Shown here in pieces: positions 23,454 through 32,539 of a stretch of DNA of 64,000 bases. Made by a program: the position numbers and the translations under genes. Each line of letters begins with the position of its first letter. The first letter of the stretch is position 1. Under the pieces are notes generated by a model that was given only the letters and a program-made list of their open reading frames with translations, did no database searches and was not told the DNA's origin. The stretch comes from Oscillospiraceae bacterium. Its GTDB lineage: Bacteria > Bacillota > Clostridia > Oscillospirales > Ruminococcaceae. Where the stretch lies: NCBI GenBank assembly GCA_018380115.1, contig JAGZUF010000003.1:74774-138773 (forward strand), in the 5' to 3' direction.

Positions 23454-25817
23454 AACTCTTTCCTCCGATTTCTGCTGTATTTCATCTATCGTCTGGGGCT
23501 GTGCCGCTGCTGCAGCGGCCCCGGCAGACCGTCTTTTGGCCTTATAGGCATCAAAGCGTTTCAGGCGCAGCGCATTTGACACCACGAATACGCTGGAAAG
23601 GCTCATGGCCGCCGCGCCGAACATGGGGCTCAGCTTCCAGCCCAACGCGCTGTAGAATACGCCTGCGGCCAGCGGAATGCCCAGCGTGTTGTAGAAAAAG
23701 GCCCAGAACAGATTTTCTTTTATGTTGCGAATAACCGCCTTGGAAAGGCGGATAGCCGCAGGCACATCGCGCAAATCGTTTTTCATCAGCACCACATCGG
23801 CGCTTTCAATGGCAACGTCCGTGCCCGCCCCAATGGCCATGCCGACGTCCGCGCCCGCCAGGGCCGGCGCGTCGTTCACACCGTCGCCCACCATGGCCAC
23901 TACCCGGCCTTGGCTGCGCAGCGCCGCCACATGGCGCGCCTTGTCCTGCGGAAGCACCTGGGCAACGACATGCGCAATGCCCAGCTTTTTCTGAATGGCA
24001 GCAGCCGTGCGCGCATTATCGCCTGTGAGCATCGTCACTTCAATGCCCATGGCCTGCAGTTCGCGCACCGCCTCCACACTGGTTTCCTTCAGGGTATCTG
24101 CCACAGCCACAATGCCTGCAAAGGCGCCGCCCTCTGCAAACAACAGCGGCGTTTTGCCGTCCTCTGAAAGCACGTCGGCCTTCTGCCGCCATTCTGCTGT
24201 CAGCTCTATGCCGGCCTCTGCCAGCAGGGCGGCATTGCCCGCAAGGCAAGCCCTGCCCGCAAGGTTCGCCTGCACACCCTTGCCGAACACCGCCTCAAAG
24301 CCCTCCACAGGCGCAGGCTGCACGCCCCTTTGCTTTGCATAGGCCAGCACGGCCCCGGCCAGGGGATGCTCGCTGGGCTTTTCTAGGCTGGCGGCCAGGC
24401 GTGTCAGGGCCGCCTCGTCAAACCCCTGCGCTGGCAGAACATCCGTCACCACCGGCTTGCCGTTGGTGAGGGTGCCTGTCTTATCCAGCACCACGGCGTT
24501 CACCGAATGGGCGGTTTCCAGTGCCTCGCCGGATTTGATGAGAATGCCGTTTTCAGCCCCTTTGCCGGTGCCCACCATGATAGCCACCGGCGTGGCAAGG
24601 CCCAGTGCACAGGGGCATGACACCACCAGCACGGCAATGCCGATGGAAAGGGCAAACTCTGCCGTCTGCCCCACGGCCAGCCAAATGACTGTTGCAGCCA
24701 GCGCAATGCCTATCACTACAGGCACGAACACCCCGGCTATCTTGTCTGCCAGCTTGGCAATGGGGGCTTTGCTGGCGCTTGCCTCTTCTACAAGGCGGAT
24801 AATTTGAGAAAGCGTGGTATCCTGGCCTACCTTTGTGGCGCGGAAACGGAACGAGCCCGTGGTGTTGATGCTGGCCGAAAGCACCGTGCTGCCCGGGCTT
24901 TTTTCCACCGGGATGCTTTCGCCCGTGATGGCTGCCTCGTCCACGCTGGTTGCGCCTTCCACCACCACGCCGTCCACGGGGATACTCTGGCCCGGCTTCA
25001 CTGCAATGATATCGCCCGCCTGCACCTGCTCTACAGGCACGGTGTGCTCTTCGCCGCCGCGCACGACAGTAGCGGTTTTGGGTGCAAGGCCAATGAGCTT
25101 TTCAATGGCCTCGCTGGTCTTGCCTTTACTTTTGGCCTCCAGATATTTGCCCAGCGTAATAAGCGCCAAAATCATGGCGGCAGATTCAAAATATAAGTCC
25201 ATATGGTACTGGTGTGCCAGCGCCATGTCACCCGTGCCCAAGCCGTACCCAATGCGCATGATGGCAAAAATGCCATAGGCAAAGGCAGCCGTAGAGCCAA
25301 TGGCGATCAGGCTGTCCATATTGGGGCTGAGATGGAACAGGGTTTTGAAGCCCACCTGATAATACTTGCGGTTCACATAGGCAATGGGCAGGGCCAGAAG
25401 GAACTGCACCATTCCGAACGCCACGCCATTTTCAATGCCGGTAAGAAAGCCGGGCAGCGGCAGGCCCGCCATGCTGCCCATGGAAACGTACATCAGCGGC
25501 ACCAGAAAAACAAATGAAACGATAAGGCGTTTTTTCATATCCGCCATCTGCTGCACCGCGGGGCTTGCCTTTTTCTGCACCGGCACAGCCTGTGCAGCCG
25601 AGCCCTGCCCGGCGGGGCTGGCGCCATAACCGGCCTTTTCCACTGCGGCCGTAATGGCCTGCGGCGAAAGCGAAGCGTCCGCTTCCACCACCATGCTGTT
25701 CGTCAAAAGGTTTACCGTAACATCCTGCACGCCGGCCACCTTGCGCACAGCCTTTTCCACATGAGCCGAGCAGGCAGAGCACGTCATGCCCGTCACGTCA
25801 TATTTCTGTTTGGGCAT
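23244..25817 (-). CDS. copA: Copper-exporting P1B-type ATPase with fused C-terminal CopZ-like domain
   Basis: 857 residues. N-terminal heavy-metal domain with GMTCSACSAH (Cys pair at about 12-15). Eight-helix membrane core with the Cu(I) motif SCPCALGLATP, TGES actuator loop (ITGESIPVEK), phosphorylated Asp in LDKTGTLTNG, and hinge GDGVNDAPALAGADVG. After an Ala-rich linker (SAGAAAAAAQPQT) comes a second complete heavy-metal domain (SIEGMMCQHCVAHV) in the last 69 residues. In most relatives this chaperone is the separate CopZ. ATG at 25817 has GGAGGG at six bases. Exports cytosolic Cu(I), with csoR behind it for control. Confidence 0.95.
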   Translation of the reverse strand: MPKQKYDVTGMTCSACSAHVEKAVRKVAGVQDVTVNLLTNSMVVEADASLSPQAITAAVEKAGYGASPAGQGSAAQAVPVQKKASPAVQQMADMKKRLIVSFVFLVPLMYVSMGSMAGLPLPGFLTGIENGVAFGMVQFLLALPIAYVNRKYYQVGFKTLFHLSPNMDSLIAIGSTAAFAYGIFAIMRIGYGLGTGDMALAHQYHMDLYFESAAMILALITLGKYLEAKSKGKTSEAIEKLIGLAPKTATVVRGGEEHTVPVEQVQAGDIIAVKPGQSIPVDGVVVEGATSVDEAAITGESIPVEKSPGSTVLSASINTTGSFRFRATKVGQDTTLSQIIRLVEEASASKAPIAKLADKIAGVFVPVVIGIALAATVIWLAVGQTAEFALSIGIAVLVVSCPCALGLATPVAIMVGTGKGAENGILIKSGEALETAHSVNAVVLDKTGTLTNGKPVVTDVLPAQGFDEAALTRLAASLEKPSEHPLAGAVLAYAKQRGVQPAPVEGFEAVFGKGVQANLAGRACLAGNAALLAEAGIELTAEWRQKADVLSEDGKTPLLFAEGGAFAGIVAVADTLKETSVEAVRELQAMGIEVTMLTGDNARTAAAIQKKLGIAHVVAQVLPQDKARHVAALRSQGRVVAMVGDGVNDAPALAGADVGMAIGAGTDVAIESADVVLMKNDLRDVPAAIRLSKAVIRNIKENLFWAFFYNTLGIPLAAGVFYSALGWKLSPMFGAAAMSLSSVFVVSNALRLKRFDAYKAKRRSAGAAAAAAQPQTIDEIQQKSEERVMKTVTLSIEGMMCQHCVAHVTKALSAIEGVTPVVDLEKKNAVCTLAGDVPAQALKDAVEEAGYTVTAVE

Positions 25818-25836
25818 ATTTATCCCTCCTCATATA

Positions 25837-25860
25837 GCCCCCACCCCCAGGGGGGTGTAT
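25837..25860 (-). promoter_or_regulatory. Candidate CsoR operator upstream of copA
   Basis: A G/C-run pseudo-palindrome, on the minus strand beginning ATACACCCCCCTGGGGGTG, resembles CsoR operators (TA-rich ends around facing C and G runs). It lies between the -10 box and the copA ribosome binding site, the right place for repression. Confidence 0.55.
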
Positions 25861-25866
25861 GCTTTT

Positions 25867-25894
25867 AGTATACCTCAAAGCTCCAGTTTGTCAA
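25867..25894 (-). promoter_or_regulatory. Predicted promoter of copA-csoR
   Basis: -35 TTGACA (25894-25889) and -10 TATACT (25872-25867), spacing 16, directly ahead of the candidate CsoR operator on the minus strand. Confidence 0.65.
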
Positions 25895-26435
25895 GAGGCT
25901 TTTGCGGCCCTCAGCCGGGCAAGCTGTGACCATCGGCTAAAACGGCGGCCTGCGCCGGCCCCACAAGGGCCTGCCGGCGGCATGAGTCTCAAGTGCGCTG
26001 AATTTTATTATCCCGCCCGCATCATTGCACCCCAACCAGCAAGCGGGCCGCCTCTGTTCCAGCGCTTTTCGGCCCTGCCAGCCGACTGCCGGCATCCCTC
26101 TTCATTCCACATTTGAACCAAAAATTTTACAGGACATCTCCACCGGGCCAGCCTACGGCTTCCCTGCACAGTCAGGCCCCCGGCTAAGCAGGAATTCCCG
26201 TGTGAACCATGGAAAGGGGCTCACGCCAGCAGGCCTTTCAGAAGGCACGGAGCAGGCTCCGCCTCCCGCATCACTTGCGCGTCAGCCCGGAAACAGGCAT
26301 TGATTTTTCAGGCTAACCCTTTGCATAACTGCCAAGCTGCTTTTCGTTTTCCGCTTCGCACAAAGTTTGAAGCAAAAGCTTTTTTGCCCTCCCGGCAGAG
26401 CCGGGAGCTCTTTCCTCCAAAGACAGCAAAAGAAA
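25895..26435. other. Intergenic stretch without a supported gene
   Basis: About 540 bases with several short open frames on the plus strand that show no recognisable protein and no convincing ribosome binding site. Small GC-rich inverted repeats occur (for example CTCCCGGCAGAGCCGGGAG at about 26389-26411). It may be degenerate DNA, but I cannot identify a parent gene. Confidence 0.4.
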
Positions 26436-26438
26436 ACC

Positions 26439-26480
26439 ACCCCTGTAAAAGTATATCTTTACAAGGGTGGTTCTTTTCAG
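26439..26480 (-). terminator. Terminator after the 352-residue membrane protein gene
   Basis: Long stem with arms AACCACCC / GGGTGGTT plus GTAAA / TTTAC around TATATC, flanked by A and T runs on both sides. A good bidirectional rho-independent terminator about 60 bases past the stop of the minus-strand gene. Confidence 0.75.
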
Positions 26481-26540
26481 GCCGGTTTATTCCTGCACAG
26501 GGGCCGCCTGCGGTGCCTGTGCCTCTGGCTGCGGCGCATG

Positions 26541-27599
26541 CTACGCCTGCGCGCCCTGTGCCACCTGGGCGCGGAAAGCCGCATTGTCTTTCTTAGCCAA
26601 CGCCGCCAGCTGGGCGGAATAACCCGTCAGCACATGCGGGAACTTCTGAAATATCATATGCAGCGTACCCTGCACGGCATCCTGGTTTTTCATGGGCAGT
26701 TCCCAGCTTCGGCCGTCCAAAGCCCAAAGGCGCATACCAAAGGATTTGCCGGTGGGGATAAAATTCACACGGTGCTGTGTGGTTATTTGATACGCCCACG
26801 CCACGTCCGACGTGCGCAGCAGCTGCGTTTTCGCACCCGTGTGGAACATAGTGAAGGCTTCACCCATGCGCAGCCCGTTCACAGGCTGTGTATCGTGATA
26901 AAACGCCTCTACACGCTCCAGCGCCATGTCCTTGTCCCCAGTATCGGCGCAGAACTGCAGCAGGGCCTTCTGATAGCTGCCGCTCAGCGCGCGTATAAGA
27001 AACCAGATGCACGCACCCAGAGCCGCAAGCCCCCCTGCCAGCGCCAGCCACAGGGACGTGGGGGTATGGCCGTACACCTTGTTCACTTTCAGCACCAGCG
27101 CCGGGAACTGCCCCTGATATTCGGCCGCAATATAATCGTAGCCGATAGCCTCATGATAAAACTGAGCCGTCTCATCGTCCATCGCTTCAATGGTGCCCTT
27201 TACGCTGAGCACAGTGAACGGTGCCGCGCCGCCGCTGTAATACGCGTTTATCTCCTCCACAAGCTGCCCCACATCGGCCAGCGTCTCTTTCGGAAACGCC
27301 ACGCCGATGCACAGCGTATCGGACACCGCCAGAACATATTCTTCTTCAATAACCTCGTCCGGCTTTCCACCGCCGCTTCGCGTGGTTTGCGCATAGCCGG
27401 TTATCAAATCACTGATGTCCGTTTTTACATAGCTGCCTTCCAGTTCTTCAACCGAAAGGCTGCCCAGCTCTTTTGCGCCGCCCAACATAGCGAACACGCC
27501 CGGCAGGGCATACACAAAGCACCCCGCGGCCACCACGGCCCAAAGCACCACCCAGACCAGCACCTTCTTAAGGCTTTCCTTTTTCAACTCATTCAGCAT
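26541..27599 (-). CDS. Two-helix membrane protein of unknown function
   Basis: 352 residues from ATG at 27599 (MLNELKKESLKKVLVW), preceded by AGAGGAAA. A first membrane helix (about 13-38, VLVWVVLWAVVAAGCFVYALPG) and a second near residue 195-215 (LWLALAGGLAALGACIWFLI) enclose an external domain of about 155 residues with Asp/Glu-rich loops. A cytoplasmic C-terminal domain of about 135 residues follows, including GKSFGMRLWALDGRSWELPM. I recall similar uncharacterised Clostridia proteins (possibly the DUF6709 family) but cannot confirm. It is a single-gene unit between copA and the Bce module. Confidence 0.75.
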   Translation of the reverse strand: MLNELKKESLKKVLVWVVLWAVVAAGCFVYALPGVFAMLGGAKELGSLSVEELEGSYVKTDISDLITGYAQTTRSGGGKPDEVIEEEYVLAVSDTLCIGVAFPKETLADVGQLVEEINAYYSGGAAPFTVLSVKGTIEAMDDETAQFYHEAIGYDYIAAEYQGQFPALVLKVNKVYGHTPTSLWLALAGGLAALGACIWFLIRALSGSYQKALLQFCADTGDKDMALERVEAFYHDTQPVNGLRMGEAFTMFHTGAKTQLLRTSDVAWAYQITTQHRVNFIPTGKSFGMRLWALDGRSWELPMKNQDAVQGTLHMIFQKFPHVLTGYSAQLAALAKKDNAAFRAQVAQGAQA

Positions 27600-27726
27600 A
27601 GCATTTCCTCTTTCACACGCATTTTGGCCTTCCGCCACTTTGATTATATCAGGCCACAGCCCAAAAATGAACACTTCGCATGAAATTATTTTACAATTTT
27701 ACACGTTTTTGTTCTTCATGCGCAAA

Positions 27727-27766
27727 CAAAAAGGGGCACCGGCTTTTGCCGGGCCCCTTTCTGCAC
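27727..27766. terminator. Terminator after the Bce module
   Basis: Hairpin with arms AAAGGGGcaCCGGC / GCCGGgCCCCTTT around TTTT, flanked by A and T runs on the two sides. It lies about 35 bases past the stop of the 29-residue gene and can end minus-strand transcripts. Confidence 0.75.
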
Positions 27767-27798
27767 AGGCGCGAAAGAAAATGCCTGCATGCTTTTAT

Positions 27799-27888
27799 TC
27801 ACCTGCGCCTGCTCGTTTTTCCCAGCAGAAACAGTGCGGCCAGCACCAGGCCCGTCAGGGCCGCCGCGGCCTTGAAAAAGTGCTTCAT
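27799..27888 (-). CDS. 29-residue single-span membrane peptide downstream of bceB
   Basis: A short frame reads MKHFFKAAAALTGLVL then AALFLLGKTSRRR, a single hydrophobic helix with a positive C-terminal tail. It begins 15 bases after the bceB stop with ribosome binding site AAAGGGG and is followed by a terminator, so it fits as the last gene of the operon. Tiny membrane peptides of this kind often accompany BceB-type permeases in Firmicutes, but I know no defined role. It is not large enough to rest on coding statistics. Confidence 0.55.
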   Translation of the reverse strand: MKHFFKAAAALTGLVLAALFLLGKTSRRR

Positions 27889-27903
27889 AATCGTTCCCCT
27901 TTC

Positions 27904-29865
27904 TTATGATGCGCGCACAAGGCGGTAATAGCTTCGGGAGGTCAGCTTATAAACCAGCAGATAGGCCAGCGAGAACACGGCAAAAATGCACACACAGCAT
28001 ATGGCGAAAAGGGCCCGGTTTGTCATGGAGAACACCGTGAGAATGTTTGCAACAATGTTGAAAGCGAACAGCATGTGCACGGCGGCCATCAAAAGCGGCA
28101 GGAAGAACACCAGCAATATCTGTTTATTGATGGTGCTTCTTACCTCCTGCCTGCTCATGCCCACGTTCTGTAAAATTACAAAGCGGTCGTGGTCATCGTA
28201 GCCCTCGCTGATCTGCTTATAGTAAATGATGAGCACGGTTGCCATCATGAACATAAGGCCAAGGTAAAGCCCCAAGAACAAAAAGCTGCCGTACAGGCCG
28301 TACCAGCTTTCATCCGCCGCAGCCCGCGAATTGACATTGAAGGGCATGCCCTCCGGCGTGTTGGTGACAAGGCTTTGGCAGGCGCGCTGCTGCTGCGCGG
28401 GGCTGCCGGAGACATTCAAAAACAGGTTCACCTTCGGCGCGCCTGCCTCCTTGCCTGTAAATTCCTGCATCATACCGGCGGCCTGCTCGTAGGACGAAAC
28501 CACCATGATATATGCGCCATAGCTGGAATAGAACTGCTCTACCTCCTCCGGAAGCCCTTCCAGCGGGCACACAGCCAGCGTGTGCCCGGCAAACGTTACG
28601 GTTTGGGGCAGCGTGCTTTTGCCTGTGCACCACAGTAGGGCCTCGTCCTCCGCAAGCACCTGGCTGGCGCCGAAGGCGCGGTTATAATCCTCCACGCCCA
28701 ATAACTGCACGGTATTAAGCGAGGCGTTGTCCTCCCGAAGCACGCCGTTCTCATCCATGGATACCGCGTTGCCGGAGCTGCATGTGCGCCAGGCGTACTG
28801 CTGCTCCACGCGTGAGCCGCTTTGCTGCACGGCGCTTTCCACCGCCTGATAGACATCTTCCAGGTTCTGGCCGCCCTCCAGCGTTACCGAGCCGCGGATA
28901 TCTGTGGGATACAGGGTACGAAGCGTGTCGCTTTGCCCTGTGTAAAGGCATACCGTTGTGGACACCGTCACCAGCACCATGGTGAACAGGATACAGATGG
29001 CGGCCAGCCCGGCCGCGTTCTGCTTCATGCGGTATATCATGCCGGAAACGCTGATGAAATGCCCCGGCTGGTAATAGAAATTTTTGCGCCTGCGCAGCCA
29101 TTTCAAAAACGCAATGCTGCCAGCCGTGAACAGGCAGAATGTGCCCAGAATGACACACAGCACTGCGGCAAAAAACAGAAGCAGCGCGTTCAGAGGCTGG
29201 CTTACCGTCACAGCCGTATAATAGCCCCAGCCCAGGCTGAGCACGCCCACCACGGCCAGCAGCCAGGAGGCGCGCGGCTCTTTTTCGCCCATGCTGCCGC
29301 CGCGCAGCAGCTCTACCGGCTTCGCTAGGCGCACATGGTACAGGTTGTAGGCCAGCGTGCACAGAAAGATAGCGCCGAACAGCACCGCCGTAATCAGCAT
29401 GGCGGCGGGCTCTATGCCAAAGGCGATAGGGGTGGAAATATCCATCATATACAGAAGGCCCAGAAACAGAAGCTTTGAGAGCAGCATGCCCGCGCCCAAG
29501 CCCAGCACAAGGCAGATAACGGCTGTATACAGCGTCTCCCACAAAAGCATGGCGGCAATGTGCCCCCGTTCCATGCCAAGCACACAGTAAAGGCCCAGTT
29601 CTTTTTTTCGGCGCTTGATGAGAAAGCTGTTCGTCCAGAAAATAAGCGCCACGCAGAAGATGCCCACAATGCCTGTGCCTAAAAAGAAGATGGTAAGGGC
29701 AATGGCCGCGCCCGGCACCTGCGCCAAGCCGCCGTTCAGGGTGATGGACTGCATGATATAATACATCGCCACGCTTACGCTGCACGTAAGAAGGTAAGGG
29801 AAATATGTGGTGCGGTTATTTTTCAGGTTCTGCCAAGCAAGTTTCGGATACAGCATGCTTTTCAT
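27904..29865 (-). CDS. bceB: BceB-type ABC transporter permease (FtsX superfamily)
   Basis: 653 residues. Architecture of antimicrobial-peptide detoxification permeases: about ten membrane helices with FtsX-like arrangement and one large external domain of roughly 200 residues between the seventh and eighth helices (from SDTLRTLYPTDIRG to near AADESWYGLYG). The N-terminus MKSMLYPKLAWQNLKNNRTTYFPYLLTCSVSVAMYY is characteristic. It overlaps bceA by four bases. BceB both removes peptide antibiotics from their lipid II-cycle targets and signals to the BceS kinase. Confidence 0.93.
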   Translation of the reverse strand: MKSMLYPKLAWQNLKNNRTTYFPYLLTCSVSVAMYYIMQSITLNGGLAQVPGAAIALTIFFLGTGIVGIFCVALIFWTNSFLIKRRKKELGLYCVLGMERGHIAAMLLWETLYTAVICLVLGLGAGMLLSKLLFLGLLYMMDISTPIAFGIEPAAMLITAVLFGAIFLCTLAYNLYHVRLAKPVELLRGGSMGEKEPRASWLLAVVGVLSLGWGYYTAVTVSQPLNALLLFFAAVLCVILGTFCLFTAGSIAFLKWLRRRKNFYYQPGHFISVSGMIYRMKQNAAGLAAICILFTMVLVTVSTTVCLYTGQSDTLRTLYPTDIRGSVTLEGGQNLEDVYQAVESAVQQSGSRVEQQYAWRTCSSGNAVSMDENGVLREDNASLNTVQLLGVEDYNRAFGASQVLAEDEALLWCTGKSTLPQTVTFAGHTLAVCPLEGLPEEVEQFYSSYGAYIMVVSSYEQAAGMMQEFTGKEAGAPKVNLFLNVSGSPAQQQRACQSLVTNTPEGMPFNVNSRAAADESWYGLYGSFLFLGLYLGLMFMMATVLIIYYKQISEGYDDHDRFVILQNVGMSRQEVRSTINKQILLVFFLPLLMAAVHMLFAFNIVANILTVFSMTNRALFAICCVCIFAVFSLAYLLVYKLTSRSYYRLVRAS

Positions 29866-30626
29866 ACGGCATCGCCCCCTGCACTGAGCAGCATCAGCGT
29901 GTCGCTGATCTTGCCGAAAAATTCGCCCGGCGCGGCTGTGCCGCGGTACAATTCATGGAATACCACGCCGTCCTTAATAAACAGCACGCGCTTTGCGCAG
30001 CTTGCGGCCCTTGTAGAGTGCGTCACCATCAGAATGGTCTGACCTGCCTCGTTCACCTGACTGAAGGTCTCCAGCAGGCGGGCGCTTGCCTTGGAATCCA
30101 GCGCGCCTGTGGGCTCGTCTGCCAGAACGATGGCCGGGCGCGTAATCAGCGCGCGGGCCACCGCGGCGCGCTGCTTCTGCCCGCCGGACACCTCATACGG
30201 GTATTTTTCCAAAAGCTGCGTGATGCCCAGCACGTCGCTCACCGCCTTCAGACGGGGCACCATGTCGTCATAGCGCATATGGGAGAGCACCAGCGGCAGC
30301 AGGATATTATCTTTCAGCGAAAAGGTGTCCAGCAGGTTAAAATCCTGAAACACAAAACCAAGGCGCTGGCGGCGGAAGGCGGAAAGCTGCTTATCCGGCA
30401 CATCGGCCAGGTTCTGCCCGTTCAGGCGCACCGCACCCTGCGTAGGCCTGTCCAGTGTGGCAAGGATATTCAAAAGCGTTGTTTTGCCGCTGCCGCTTTC
30501 ACCCATGATGGCCACGAACTCCCCTGCCTGCACGGAAAAGGAAACGTCGCTCAGCGCCTGCACCTGGTGCGCGCCAAAGCGTGTGGTGTATATCTTTTTC
30601 AGATGCTCTACCTGCAGCAAAGCCAT
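29862..30626 (-). CDS. bceA: BceA-type ABC transporter ATP-binding protein (MacB-like family)
   Basis: 254 residues: Walker A GESGSGKTT, Q-loop FVFQDFNLLDTF, signature VSGGQKQR, Walker B IVLADEPTGALDSK and switch His MVTHSTRAA. QDFNLLDTFS and TGALDSK are the hallmarks of Bce/lantibiotic-type ATPases. Partner of bceB, which overlaps it. A hairpin and a candidate operator lie between it and bceS, so bceAB probably has its own inducible promoter. Confidence 0.94.
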   Translation of the reverse strand: MALLQVEHLKKIYTTRFGAHQVQALSDVSFSVQAGEFVAIMGESGSGKTTLLNILATLDRPTQGAVRLNGQNLADVPDKQLSAFRRQRLGFVFQDFNLLDTFSLKDNILLPLVLSHMRYDDMVPRLKAVSDVLGITQLLEKYPYEVSGGQKQRAAVARALITRPAIVLADEPTGALDSKASARLLETFSQVNEAGQTILMVTHSTRAASCAKRVLFIKDGVVFHELYRGTAAPGEFFGKISDTLMLLSAGGDAV

Positions 30627-30755
30627 ATTCTCTATCCCCTTTTCTCTGCGCCCGCGCCTGCCTTATGTGACAGGGCAGGGCGCCTGTTCTGCTTTTTATG
30701 ATACCCGCATATAGGCTGCAGTGCCATAGCGTGCGCTTACATCTGCCCGCAGCGG

Positions 30756-30773
30756 GCTTACGCTTTTGTAAGC
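30756..30773. promoter_or_regulatory. Candidate BceR operator upstream of bceA
   Basis: Inverted repeat GCTTAC-N6-GTAAGC about 130 bases upstream of bceA. Position and form resemble the TTACA-type inverted repeats bound by BceR-like regulators. A further GTAAGC lies near 30732-30737. Confidence 0.4.
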
Positions 30774-30805
30774 ATGCTGCCGGCAACCACAAACAGACGA
30801 AAAAT

Positions 30806-30839
30806 GCCGCAGCGGCACACATGTGCGTGCCGCTGCGGC
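30806..30839 (-). terminator. Strong hairpin/terminator after bceS
   Basis: Fifteen-pair stem GCCGCAGCGGCAC / GTGCCGCTGCGGC with a small loop, followed on the minus strand by ATTTTTCG. It separates the bceRS and bceAB transcription units. Confidence 0.7.
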
Positions 30840-30857
30840 CATCTGCAGAAAAAGAGG

Positions 30858-31859
30858 TCACTCCACCACAAGCGGCACCTGCGGAAACGTAAGCACAGCG
30901 CGTGTACCACTGCCTTTTTCCGATTCCAGCCGCAGCACATGGCCCAGCCTTTGCGTAATCTGCCGACACAGGTACAGCCCAAGGCCTGAGCTGTGCCGCT
31001 CGCCGCGCCCATTCAGCCCGGTGAAGCCGCGCTCGAACACGCGGGGCAGCTCGTCCGGCGAGATGCCGATGCCGCTGTCCTCCACCACCAGCGCGCCGTC
31101 CTGCGCGTATACCTTTACAAAGCCGCGCCGGGTATATTTTACAGCATTTGTCAAAAGCTGCTCCAGCACAAGGCCCAGCCATTTTGTGTCAGAGACGGCC
31201 TGTATGCCTGTGGGCTGTACCTCCAGCCTCACCTGCTGTTTGCCTGCAAACAGCGGCTGTACGCGGCGTACAGCCGCCTGCACCGCCGCATCCACATCCA
31301 CCTTCTGGGCATACAGGTCTTTTGTCATGCTGGCCATCCGCTGGTAGCTCATCACCATATCCACATACTGCTGCGTCTGAAACAATTCACTGAGGAACAT
31401 GCGCTGCGAGGGGAACTCTTCCTCCTGCGCCAGAAGCTGCATAGCCGCTAGCGGCGTTTTGATCTGATGCGCCCACAGGGTGTAATATTCCTGCGCGTCC
31501 CGTCGGGCCGCCTCGCTGCGCTCTACCGCGCTGCGGCGCGCGGCATCCACTGCGCGCACAAGGGCCTGCCAATCCTCATCCAGAAGGCCGCGCGGCGCTG
31601 GCAGCTCCTCCAGCGCTGTGCCGCTTTGGCGCAGCAGCACCTGCAGCGCGTTGTGCACGGCGCGGTAGCGGTATAGCCCGGCGGCAAAGGCCAGGGCCGC
31701 GCCCGTGCTCAGCATCAGCGATGTATACACGGCCAGCTCGCGCGGGGCATGGTACAGCTCTGTAATAAGAAATAAAAAGGCGACGGCCGCCGCCAGAAGG
31801 CAGGCCGCCGCCCGTTTTTCATGCAGGTAGGCAAAGGCTAGCTTACATTCCTTGTTCAT
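30858..31859 (-). CDS. bceS: BceS-type intramembrane-sensing histidine kinase
   Basis: 333 residues from ATG at 31859 (MNKECKLAFAYLHEKR). Two closely spaced membrane helices (about 18-35 and 43-62) with almost no external loop, the mark of kinases that sense through an ABC transporter. DHp has phosphoacceptor His in LWAHQIKTPLAAMQLLAQ. The ATPase domain has QLLTNAVKYT, DSGIGISPDEL and HSSGLGLYLCRQI. Its start overlaps the bceR stop (ATGA). It would read BceAB activity and phosphorylate BceR. Confidence 0.93.
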   Translation of the reverse strand: MNKECKLAFAYLHEKRAAACLLAAAVAFLFLITELYHAPRELAVYTSLMLSTGAALAFAAGLYRYRAVHNALQVLLRQSGTALEELPAPRGLLDEDWQALVRAVDAARRSAVERSEAARRDAQEYYTLWAHQIKTPLAAMQLLAQEEEFPSQRMFLSELFQTQQYVDMVMSYQRMASMTKDLYAQKVDVDAAVQAAVRRVQPLFAGKQQVRLEVQPTGIQAVSDTKWLGLVLEQLLTNAVKYTRRGFVKVYAQDGALVVEDSGIGISPDELPRVFERGFTGLNGRGERHSSGLGLYLCRQITQRLGHVLRLESEKGSGTRAVLTFPQVPLVVE

Positions 31860-32539
31860 GTCTGCTCCTCCACAAGATAACCCACGCCCTTCTGCGTGCG
31901 CACAAGCCCGCCCAGGCCTATCTCTTCCAAATGGCTGCGCAGGCGCGCCACATTCACCGTAAGGGTGTTGTCGTCCAAAAATGCGTCCTGCCCCCAAAGC
32001 GCACTGATGAGCGTGTCGCGGGTGACGATTTCACCCTTGTGCTCGAACAGCATCTGCAAAATGCGAAATTCGTTTTTGGTCAGCTCCAGCTTTTTGCCTT
32101 CATAATGCAGGCAGGCGCTTTTCAGGTCCAGCATGGCGCCGCCCACGGCAAGGGCCGCGCCGCTCTGCGCCCCGAACGAGTAGGTGCGCCGCAAAAGGGC
32201 CTCTACCTTTGCCACCGCCACAGACAAATCGAACGGCTTTGTTATAAAATCATCCGCCCCCATGCTGAGAGCCATAACGATGTTGAGGTTTTCGCCGGCG
32301 GCAGAAAGGAACAGCACAGGCACCTTGCTTATCTTTCGTATTTCCGCGCACCAGTGGTAGCCGTCAAAAAACGGAAGAGAAATATCCATCATCACCAGAT
32401 GCGGTTCAAAGTGCAGAAATTCCTCTATCACGTTTTCAAAGTCTTCTGTACGGCGCACCTCATAGCCCCATTTTTCAAGCGTGCGCTGCAGCACGCCCGC
32501 AATGGCGTCATCGTCTTCTACCACCATAATCCTGTACAT
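31856..32539 (-). CDS. bceR: BceR-type response regulator (native frame inside the integrase fusion)
   Basis: 227 residues from ATG at 32539 (MYRIMVVEDDDAIAG), with a GGGGGCGATG ribosome-binding-like sequence upstream. The receiver domain has D52 in MMDISLPFFDG and Lys in TKPFD. The winged-helix domain runs from LELTKNEFRILQMLFEHKGEIVTRDTL to VGYLVEEQ. All key residues are intact, so the regulator itself should work. The prophage has replaced everything upstream of about 32540-32600, and the frame is continuous with the integrase (31856-34195). Its native promoter is therefore probably missing or at the other prophage end. Confidence 0.9.
   Translation of the reverse strand: MYRIMVVEDDDAIAGVLQRTLEKWGYEVRRTEDFENVIEEFLHFEPHLVMMDISLPFFDGYHWCAEIRKISKVPVLFLSAAGENLNIVMALSMGADDFITKPFDLSVAVAKVEALLRRTYSFGAQSGAALAVGGAMLDLKSACLHYEGKKLELTKNEFRILQMLFEHKGEIVTRDTLISALWGQDAFLDDNTLTVNVARLRSHLEEIGLGGLVRTQKGVGYLVEEQT

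Noticed and set aside
26367..27683. Plus-strand frame of 438 residues
   Set aside because: It is antisense to the 352-residue membrane protein, whose helices and ribosome binding site support the minus strand.
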